NCBI GenBank assembly: GCA_937967285.1
Contig: CALBSU010000240.1
Location: forward strand, 1 to 5,869
Length of the DNA: 5,869 nt
Origin: an uncultured Acidobacteriota bacterium
Lineage (GTDB): Bacteria > Acidobacteriota > Blastocatellia > RBC074
Direction: 5' to 3'
The position numbers were made by a program, and so were the translations under genes. Positions 1 to 5,869 of this stretch are shown one piece after another; position 1 is the first letter of the stretch, and every line of letters starts with the position of its first letter. The notes under the pieces were generated by a model. That model saw nothing but the letters and a program-made list of their open reading frames with translations, was not told where the DNA came from and did not search any database.

Positions 1-2
1 GT

Positions 3-3002
3 TCAAGCGACGTCCTGACCGTCATCCTGAGGCCGGAATTTCTGAAGAGCGCCGTAGCGGGGCGGCAGACTCCGCCGTTCAGCGGCGAGGGCGGGGCGGC
101 GATCGACGCGCGGGTCATCAATCCGCGTCATATCGCTTTCGACGCGACAGGGAATCTCTATTTTTCAACCAACATGGTCGTCCAGCGGATCACACCGGCC
201 GGGACGATCAACACTGTCATCGGTACGACGGCCGGTTTCGGCGGCGACGGCGGACCGGCCAGTGAAGCGCAGCTCTATTTTCCCGAGGGGCTGGCGATAG
301 ATACGGCCGGCAACATCTACATTGCCGACAAATGGAACCATCGGATTCGCAAGGTCGCGCCCAACGGTGTCATCACGACGTTCGCCGGATCGGGGCCGAA
401 CTCGACTCCGACAGGCGGGTACGGCGGCGACGGAGGCCCGGCGACTCAGGCCCAGTTGAACCAGCCGCATGGGATCGCACTGGATGCGGCCGGCAATCTC
501 TACATTGCCGATGAAGGGAACGGACGTATCCGCAAGGTTTCGCCCGGAGGGATCATCACGACGGTGGCCGGCAACGGCGGCACGCAGAACAGCGGAGACG
601 GAGGACCGGCCGTCTCCGCCTCGGTCGCGCTGCCGCGTGACGTCAAGGTCGATGCGGCGGGAAATCTTTATATCGCCAGCGCGCTCGACAGGATCCGCCG
701 CGTCTCCGCCAACGGCGCTATCACGACGATCGCCGGCGCGGGCAACGGTTTTGCGGGGGACGGCGGACCGGCGACCAGCGCGCTCTTCCGGCTGCCAGTC
801 GGCGTGCTGCCGGACAATCTCGGCAACATCTACATTTCGGACGGCAATAACGGGCGCATACGTCGGATCGAGCCGGACGGGACGATCAACACCGTCGCCC
901 TGGCCGGCGCGCCGGTAGGCCTGGCGCTCGGCAAGGATGGCGCGGTATACATCGCCGAGAATCCGGGGCTCGGCCGGATCAGCCGGCTGGCGGTCTTTCC
1001 GCCGCCCGAAGCGATTCCTCCGATGATCGCGATCACATCGCCGCAGACCACGACGGGTCTTTACACTTCGCTGTCGGATTTTCTGACGCTGCAGGGAACG
1101 GCCTCGGACAATCAGTTTCTGACTCATGTCGCGGTGACGAGCGATCGGGGAGTTCTGGGCGTGGCCGAGGGGACAGATAACTGGCGTTCGACGGTGACCC
1201 TCAAGCCCGGGATCAACAACCTTACCTTCAGGGCATGGGATATCGACGGAAACAGCGCCGAGGCGAAGCTCGCCGTCAATTACGTCAGGGCGCTGCAGGT
1301 CAATGCGTTTGCAGGTTTGCGGGGAGCTGCAGGATTCGCCGGGGACTCCGGTCCGGCATCCGGCGCGAGATTCAACACTCCTTCCGGCATCGCCTTCGAC
1401 ACGGGAGGCGTTCTGCTGATCGCCGATACCGGCAATCACCGGATCAGGAAGATCGCCGGGAACGGGCAGGTCTCGACCATTGCCGGAACGGGGCAGGTCG
1501 GATTGCGATTGATCGACGGGCCGGCGACAGAGGCCGATCTCAACCAGCCTCGCGGAGTGGCCGTCGGCGCGTCCGGGGATATCTTTTTCACCGATTCGCA
1601 GAACCACAGAGTGTGCAGGATCTCGCCGGCGGGACAGTTGACGACTGTCGCCGGAACTGGCGTCGAGGGCTTTTCGGGCGACGGCGGGCCGGCGAAGGAT
1701 GCGCGACTGAACGCGCCGACGGGAATCGCCGTCAACACTGCCGGCGACCTGTTCATCTCTGACAGCGGCAATCAGCGCGTTCGCAGAGTCGATGCTCAAA
1801 CCGGCGCTATTACCACGATTTTCAGTGGATCGCAGGGACTCCAAATGCCGGCCGGGCTGGCTGTTGATGCCGCCGGCAACCTCTACGTCGCGGACAGGGT
1901 CAACGGCGGGCGCGTCTACAGAATAACCCCGGCCGGAGCGATCAGCGTCCACGCCGGAAATGGATCGGCCGGCACGACGACCGTCGACGGGATTCCGGCC
2001 CCTGAGTTCGCGCTCTCGCTGCCCAATCAACTGGCCTTCGACACGGAGGGCAGCCTTTATATCATCGAGGAGTTCAGTCAGCGCATCGTTCGCGTGACTC
2101 CCGACGGGAGGGCGCTGATCTCTGCCGAGCTGAACGGGCTGGCGTTCGACGAGGACGTGACGCCGCCGCCATTCTTCTCAGGCAGGGGCAGCGGAATCGC
2201 GCTCGATACAACCGGGCGGATCTTTGTCTCCGATTCCGCCCATCATCGCGTCGGCCTGATCGGATCCGGCGCCTACAGTCCGGTGGTTCCGGTCTCTGCG
2301 GCCAGCTTCCTCGGGCCGGGGCTCTCGCCGGCATCGATCGGAGCCGCTTTCGGCGTCGATCTGGCGACAACCGTCGAACAGGCGCTGACGCAACCGCTTC
2401 CGTCGACGCTCGCCGGCACGACTGCAGTCATTCGCGACAGCCAGAAGCTCCAGCACCTGGTTCAGCTCTTCTTCGTCTCTCCGCTGCAGGTCAATTTTCT
2501 GATGCCGCGGAGCAACATCTCGGCAGGTCCCGCCACTCTGGCCGTCACCAACAGCCTCGGCAAGGTCTCACTCGGATCGTTCGAGGTCGTGACGACGGCG
2601 CCCGCGCTCTTCGCCGCCAACGGCAACGGGCAGGGACCGGCTGCCGCCGTGGTCCTGCGAGTCAGGCCGGACGGAACGCAGATCTACGAACCAGTGGCCG
2701 ACTACGACTCAGGCCAGGGCACATTCGTGACCCGCCCGATCGATCTCGGCGTACCGGGCGATCAGATCTTCCTCGTTCTATTCGGCACGGGGCTTCATGC
2801 CTCCGGCGGACTGGTCAATGCAAAAGTGACGGTCGGTGAGACGGATGCGGAACTGCTCTTCATCGGAGGTCAGGGAGAACTGGCAGGACTCGATCAGGTC
2901 AACCTCAGGCTGGCGTCAAACCTGGCCGGGCGCGGTGAGGTCATAGTCAGATTAAGCATCAACGAGAGGCCGGCGAATGAGGTGATGGTCAGGATTAAAT
3001 GA
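3..3002 (+). CDS. Large exported NHL-repeat beta-propeller protein with Ig-like domain and Solibacter-type C-terminal domain (5' truncated)
   Basis: The frame is open from the first full codon at position 3 and ends at TGA 3000-3002, so 999 residues are visible and the true start and any signal peptide lie left of the window. The ATG at 174 is not a start, because it falls inside an NHL repeat whose first half (motif DATGNLYF) is encoded upstream. Residues about 19-336 hold five NHL repeats and a partial sixth, each with a GDGGPA-like loop, a D-x-x-GN-(L/I)-Y strand and an R-I-R-x-(V/I) strand. Residues about 339-429 form an Ig-like domain (IAITSP, GTASDN, RAWDIDGN). Residues about 433-756 hold six more repeats. 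Residues about 757-999 match the Solibacter C-terminal domain: VSAASF near 764, LFFVSP near 822, LFGTGL near 926, GLDQVN near 962. NHL propellers act in protein, sugar or nucleic acid binding; the ligand here is unknown. No catalytic motif was seen. Probably secreted or surface-attached (inference). Confidence 0.92.
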   Translation, partial: SSDVLTVILRPEFLKSAVAGRQTPPFSGEGGAAIDARVINPRHIAFDATGNLYFSTNMVVQRITPAGTINTVIGTTAGFGGDGGPASEAQLYFPEGLAIDTAGNIYIADKWNHRIRKVAPNGVITTFAGSGPNSTPTGGYGGDGGPATQAQLNQPHGIALDAAGNLYIADEGNGRIRKVSPGGIITTVAGNGGTQNSGDGGPAVSASVALPRDVKVDAAGNLYIASALDRIRRVSANGAITTIAGAGNGFAGDGGPATSALFRLPVGVLPDNLGNIYISDGNNGRIRRIEPDGTINTVALAGAPVGLALGKDGAVYIAENPGLGRISRLAVFPPPEAIPPMIAITSPQTTTGLYTSLSDFLTLQGTASDNQFLTHVAVTSDRGVLGVAEGTDNWRSTVTLKPGINNLTFRAWDIDGNSAEAKLAVNYVRALQVNAFAGLRGAAGFAGDSGPASGARFNTPSGIAFDTGGVLLIADTGNHRIRKIAGNGQVSTIAGTGQVGLRLIDGPATEADLNQPRGVAVGASGDIFFTDSQNHRVCRISPAGQLTTVAGTGVEGFSGDGGPAKDARLNAPTGIAVNTAGDLFISDSGNQRVRRVDAQTGAITTIFSGSQGLQMPAGLAVDAAGNLYVADRVNGGRVYRITPAGAISVHAGNGSAGTTTVDGIPAPEFALSLPNQLAFDTEGSLYIIEEFSQRIVRVTPDGRALISAELNGLAFDEDVTPPPFFSGRGSGIALDTTGRIFVSDSAHHRVGLIGSGAYSPVVPVSAASFLGPGLSPASIGAAFGVDLATTVEQALTQPLPSTLAGTTAVIRDSQKLQHLVQLFFVSPLQVNFLMPRSNISAGPATLAVTNSLGKVSLGSFEVVTTAPALFAANGNGQGPAAAVVLRVRPDGTQIYEPVADYDSGQGTFVTRPIDLGVPGDQIFLVLFGTGLHASGGLVNAKVTVGETDAELLFIGGQGELAGLDQVNLRLASNLAGRGEVIVRLSINERPANEVMVRIK
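57..1010 (+). repeat. First NHL repeat block (about five full repeats plus one partial)
   Basis: These repeats are in the protein. Aligning on the aspartate before the GN(L/I)Y strand puts it at codons 141, 300, 483, 651 and 813, a period of 53 to 61 residues, typical of one NHL repeat (one propeller blade) plus long loops. A sixth, degenerate unit (GAVYIAEN) follows to about 1010, where the proline-rich PPPEAIPP linker starts the Ig-like domain. The block may extend left beyond the window, so the number of blades in this first propeller cannot be fixed. Confidence 0.85.
1017..1289 (+). other. Ig-like domain between the two NHL propeller blocks
   Basis: This segment encodes about 90 residues with the pattern of a bacterial Ig-like beta-sandwich: a proline-led first strand (PPMIAITSP), the central GTASDN turn, a W residue before a T-V-T-L strand, then GINNLTFRAWDIDGN and a final A-V-N-Y strand. 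Domains of this kind are common spacers in exported proteins of soil bacteria. It interrupts the NHL repeats cleanly, so it probably separates two propellers rather than sitting in a loop of one. Confidence 0.7.
1323..2270 (+). repeat. Second NHL repeat block (about six repeats)
   Basis: Six repeat units can be read. Their central strands are, in order, GGVLLIADT, GDIFFTDS, GDLFISDS, GNLYVADR, GSLYIIEE and GRIFVSDS. The first three retain the GDGGPA-like loop, with the second reduced to DGPA. The fourth lacks it and the last two are more diverged. Six blades would close one complete NHL propeller, so this block may be a whole six-bladed unit set off by the Ig-like domain before it and the Solibacter-type domain after it. 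Confidence 0.8.
2271..2999 (+). other. Solibacter-type C-terminal domain (TIGR03437-like)
   Basis: The last 240 or so residues carry the recognisable order of this domain: V-S-A-A-S-F, then L-S-P-A-S-I-G-A-A-F-G near a leucine-alanine pair, P-L-P-S-T-L-A-G-T, F-F-V-S-P-L-Q-V-N-F, A-P-A-L-F, L-F-G-T-G-L, and L-D-Q-V-N near the end. The family is known almost only from Acidobacteriota and sits at the C-terminus of large exported proteins. Its function is not established; anchoring or export at the cell surface is a reasonable guess only. Confidence 0.85.
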
Positions 3003-3023
3003 CGTGTTGGCCGACGGACGGGC

Positions 3024-3704
<681 letters not shown>

Positions 3705-3712
<8 letters not shown>

Positions 3713-3733
3713 CAGCATCTCTTCAGACCGCAA
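3705..3733 (-). promoter_or_regulatory. Leftward promoter, possibly giving a leaderless mRNA
   Basis: On the minus strand TTGCGG (3733-3728) is followed by 17 bases and TATACT (3710-3705). The -10 matches the sigma-70 consensus at five of six positions; the -35 keeps only the TTG core. Six bases lie between the -10 and the A of ATG 3698, so transcription would begin at or next to that start codon, which would make a leaderless mRNA if the ATG is used. Confidence 0.55.
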
Positions 3734-3782
3734 TTCGGAGATCTATCAAGCTGATTAAGTAAAGTGAGGCCTCAAGACCACT

Positions 3783-4364
3783 ATGAAAAGACATGTGCTT
3801 GTTCTTATTGTTTCGTTATTTCTGACCGGAGTGGCAGCGGCGCAGACCGCGCCGGCCGAGCAGCAGATCGCTGCGGCAGTTCTCGCCGCGCCGGAGGAGC
3901 TGCGCTCAGGCGCGGGTGTGCTCGGTTACGACGCACAGGGCAAGCTGGGCACGCTCCGCAAGGGGACCAACGAACTGATCTGCCTGGCCGACGATCCGTC
4001 GGATACGCGCTGGAGCGTGGCTTGCTACCACAAGGACCTCGATCCGTTCATGGCGCGAGGCCGCGAACTGGCGGCGCAGGGAGTCAAGGGCGGCGATCGA
4101 AACGAGAAGTATCGCTGGAAGGAGATCGCCGAGGGCAAGCTCGCGATGCCGAAGGAACCGCGCATGCTCTACGTGCTGAGCGGCAAGGGATTCGATGCCG
4201 AAAAGGGCGCCGCCATCGAAGGTTCGCTCCGTTGGGTGATCTATGTGCCGTACGCGACCGCGGAATCGACTGGTCTTTCGACCAAGGCGAAGCGCGGAGC
4301 TCCGTGGCTGATGGATGCGGGCACGGCCGGTGCGCACATCATGATCTCGCCCCCTGGAAATTGA
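3783..4364 (+). CDS. Small Sec-exported protein of unknown function
   Basis: The product has 193 residues. It begins with a clear Sec signal peptide: positive MKRH, a hydrophobic run to about residue 17, then AAA-Q with likely cleavage after residue 20. There is no lipobox cysteine, so a soluble periplasmic or secreted protein is expected. The mature part has a Q-Q-I-A-A-A-V-L-A-A-P-E-E-L helix, then GYDAQGKLGTLRKGTN and ICLADDP. Two cysteines, C67 and C81, could form a disulfide. A charged middle part follows, and the C-terminus is PWLMDAGTAGAHIMI. It resembles conserved hypothetical proteins of soil bacteria, but I know no function or named domain. ATG 3783 is chosen because it gives the complete signal peptide. 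The only Shine-Dalgarno-like sequence (GTGAGG, 3764-3769) is rather far away at 13 bases. The next gene starts three bases after its stop, so the two are probably co-transcribed. Confidence 0.85.
   Translation: MKRHVLVLIVSLFLTGVAAAQTAPAEQQIAAAVLAAPEELRSGAGVLGYDAQGKLGTLRKGTNELICLADDPSDTRWSVACYHKDLDPFMARGRELAAQGVKGGDRNEKYRWKEIAEGKLAMPKEPRMLYVLSGKGFDAEKGAAIEGSLRWVIYVPYATAESTGLSTKAKRGAPWLMDAGTAGAHIMISPPGN
4356..4360 (+). promoter_or_regulatory. Ribosome binding site supporting the TTG start at 4368
   Basis: GGAAA lies seven bases before TTG 4368, inside the last codons of the upstream gene. It is a modest match, but the spacing is right. Together with the twin-arginine motif it decides for TTG 4368. 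The first ATG in frame, at 4425, has no well-spaced site and would remove that motif. Confidence 0.45.
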
Positions 4365-4367
4365 ACC

Positions 4368-5869
4368 TTGAAAAGAAGGGAATTCATCAAGCGATCGGCG
4401 GGCGGGATTACTGTCGCGTCGTCAATGACCGCGCGCCCGCAGGCCTCCAACCCGGACGCCCTGCGGATTGCGCTTGCCCAGGCCGAGGCCGCCATTCCCT
4501 CATCGCTTGCGATTCAGGCCGCTGACGGAGGATTCGTCATCCCGGCGTACGGTTTCGCCTACCCCGCATCGACCGCGGCCGAGGTTGCGCGGCTCGGCGC
4601 GGTCTTCTGCAACCGGGATTCGAAGTACTTCCACGATCCGGCCATAGCTCAGCGGATCAGCCAGGGGATCGCATATCTCGTTCGCGAGCAGCATGACGAC
4701 GGGACGATCGACCTGCCGACCACCAATTTTCACTCGCCTCCTGATACCGGATTCGTCGTCGAGGACCTGACTCAGTTTTACGCCCTTTTAAAACGGGACG
4801 GAACTCCCGTCGCGGTCGATTTGATGAAGCAGGCGGAACCGTTCATCCGCAAAGCCTCATCCGCGATCGCCGGCGGAGGCATCCATACTCCGAACCATCG
4901 CTGGGTCGCATCGGCAGCACTGGCCGCCGCGTATGCGATCTTCAGGGATCCGGCTTATCTCAGGCGCATCGATCAGTGGCTGGCCGAAGGGATAGACTGC
5001 AACGATGACGGCGAATACACGGAACTGAGCAACGGCGTCTACAATCGCGTCACCAACCGGGCGCTGATGATGATAGCCGAATCGCTCGACCGGCCGGCGT
5101 TGCTCGATCCGGTTCGCCGCAACCTTTCGATGATGATGTACGCGGTGCATCCCGACGGAGAGGTCGTTACCGACTACTCCCGCCGCCAGGACAGGAATAC
5201 CCGTGCGACTATGAGCGGATACTACATTCCGTATCGCGCGCTTTCGGTCAGGGACGGCAACGGTCAGTATGCTTCGATGGCGGACTGGATCGCCTCGCAG
5301 GCAGCGCAGGGGCGCGTATCGCTGGCGGGCGATCTGGCCGACCTGATGCTTCGCGACGAACTGCGATCTGAAAAAGTGGTCCGCGCCGGCTTGCCGACCG
5401 ACTACGCCCGCGAGTTCAAAGATTCAGGCGTAGCCCGAATCCGGCGCGGGGACCTCAGCGCGACTGTCACATCGGGCAGCCCGCGTTTCTTTTCGATCCG
5501 AAGCGGAGGCGCAGTTCTTGATTCGGTCAGGTTCGCCTCGGCCTTCTTCGGCAAAGGACAGTTCGTTTCTCCGAAACTTGAGGTTGCGGGAGGCGTTTAC
5601 CGGCTGGAGCAGAGACTCGAGGGCTGGTACAACCAGCCGTTGTCGCAGGGGATTCCGAACGGAAAATGGTCGGAAATGCCTCATCGGCTCCGCGAACGCT
5701 CGCATCATTGCAGCCTGGTCGCAGTGGTGACCATCCGGGAGATCCGAAACGGTTTCGAGATCGACTTTGAATCAAGCGGGACCGACAAGGTGCCGGTAGT
5801 GGTTGAGTTCCTGTTCAGATCAGAGGGCGTTCTGCAGGCGGAAGGCGGAATAGTCGAGGCCAACGGGAC
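4368..5869 (+). CDS. Tat-exported heparinase II/III-like polysaccharide lyase candidate (3' truncated)
   Basis: The frame runs open from TTG 4368 to the window edge, giving 500 full codons with no stop. From this start the protein begins with KRREFIKRSAGG, a classic twin-arginine (R-R-x-F-I-K) Tat signal followed by a weakly hydrophobic stretch to PQA near residue 26, so it is probably exported folded. Residues about 27-350 look alpha-helical with motifs typical of alpha/alpha-toroid lyases: DGTIDLPTTNFHSPPDT (111-127), GIHTPNHRW (171-179), DGEYTELSNGVYN (214-226) and HPDGEVVTDYSRRQD (261-275). Candidate catalytic or binding residues are N120, N176, H177, Y225 and the R272-R273 pair. Beyond about 380 the sequence turns beta-rich, as in the sandwich domain of heparinase II/III relatives. 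The substrate would be an acidic polysaccharide; which one cannot be read from sequence. It lies three bases behind the small exported protein, so co-expression is likely. The exact family is uncertain; another toroid lyase or hydrolase is possible. Confidence 0.75.
   Translation, partial: MKRREFIKRSAGGITVASSMTARPQASNPDALRIALAQAEAAIPSSLAIQAADGGFVIPAYGFAYPASTAAEVARLGAVFCNRDSKYFHDPAIAQRISQGIAYLVREQHDDGTIDLPTTNFHSPPDTGFVVEDLTQFYALLKRDGTPVAVDLMKQAEPFIRKASSAIAGGGIHTPNHRWVASAALAAAYAIFRDPAYLRRIDQWLAEGIDCNDDGEYTELSNGVYNRVTNRALMMIAESLDRPALLDPVRRNLSMMMYAVHPDGEVVTDYSRRQDRNTRATMSGYYIPYRALSVRDGNGQYASMADWIASQAAQGRVSLAGDLADLMLRDELRSEKVVRAGLPTDYAREFKDSGVARIRRGDLSATVTSGSPRFFSIRSGGAVLDSVRFASAFFGKGQFVSPKLEVAGGVYRLEQRLEGWYNQPLSQGIPNGKWSEMPHRLRERSHHCSLVAVVTIREIRNGFEIDFESSGTDKVPVVVEFLFRSEGVLQAEGGIVEANG

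Noticed and set aside
174..176. ATG at 174 as the start of the NHL gene.
   Set aside because: The same frame is open to the left edge and encodes the first half of an NHL repeat directly before this codon. The methionine lies in the middle of a repeat, with no signal peptide after it.
165..2030. A 621-codon open frame on the minus strand opposite the NHL gene.
   Set aside because: Its product is rich in R, D, G and V with no domain pattern. It is the kind of long antisense frame that periodic GC-rich codons produce, while the plus strand encodes clear NHL repeats throughout.
3766..3773. Palindrome GAGGCCTC just before the small exported gene.
   Set aside because: Eight bases is too short to call an operator, and no second copy was seen nearby.
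3764..4525. A 253-codon plus-strand frame starting at GTG 3764 and covering the small exported gene.
   Set aside because: It overlaps two better frames. Its product is a run of R, G, A and S without domains, while the frame from 3783 has a signal peptide and normal protein composition.
5041..5130. A possible frameshift in the lyase-like gene near 5100.
   Set aside because: A careful recount shows two T bases at 5100-5101, not three, and the frame continues unbroken from 4368 to the window edge.

Overview
The window most resembles chromosomal DNA of a GC-rich soil or sediment bacterium, probably Acidobacteriota of the Solibacter/Bryobacter type. The main clue is the first protein. It ends in the C-terminal domain known as the Solibacter uncharacterized C-terminal domain (TIGR03437), placed behind many NHL beta-propeller repeats, an architecture greatly expanded in that group. 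Most of the sequence is strongly GC-rich (45 of 60 bases in 721-780 by hand count). The phylum call is inference from this domain combination and was not tested by a search.

Layout, left to right. (1) Positions 3-3002, plus strand: the 3' part (999 codons) of a very large exported NHL-repeat protein whose start lies left of the window. It shows about six NHL repeats, one Ig-like domain, about six more NHL repeats, then the Solibacter-type C-terminal domain. (2) Positions 3024-3698, minus strand, convergent with the first gene and only 21 bp from it: a solitary nucleotidyltransferase-fold protein of the AbiEii/DUF6036 type, with visibly lower GC than everything around it. (3) Positions 3699-3782: a divergent intergenic region with an unusually good promoter pair. 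A TATAAT for the right-hand genes and a TATACT for the left-hand gene share the same four TATA base pairs. (4) Positions 3783-4364, plus strand: a small Sec-exported protein of unknown function. (5) Positions 4368-5869, plus strand, cut by the right edge: a Tat-exported protein that looks like a heparinase II/III-type polysaccharide lyase, an alpha/alpha toroid followed by a beta-rich part. It has to start at a TTG codon three bases after the previous stop.

Genes 4 and 5 probably form one transcription unit making two exported proteins, plausibly for breakdown of an acidic polysaccharide outside the cytoplasm. The nucleotidyltransferase gene looks like an insertion of different origin between two native exported-protein loci. 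No RNA gene, CRISPR array, transposase or integration site was seen. I did not find a convincing new multi-gene system. The best leads are the shared promoter, the isolated low-GC nucleotidyltransferase, and the small exported unknown coupled to the lyase-like protein.
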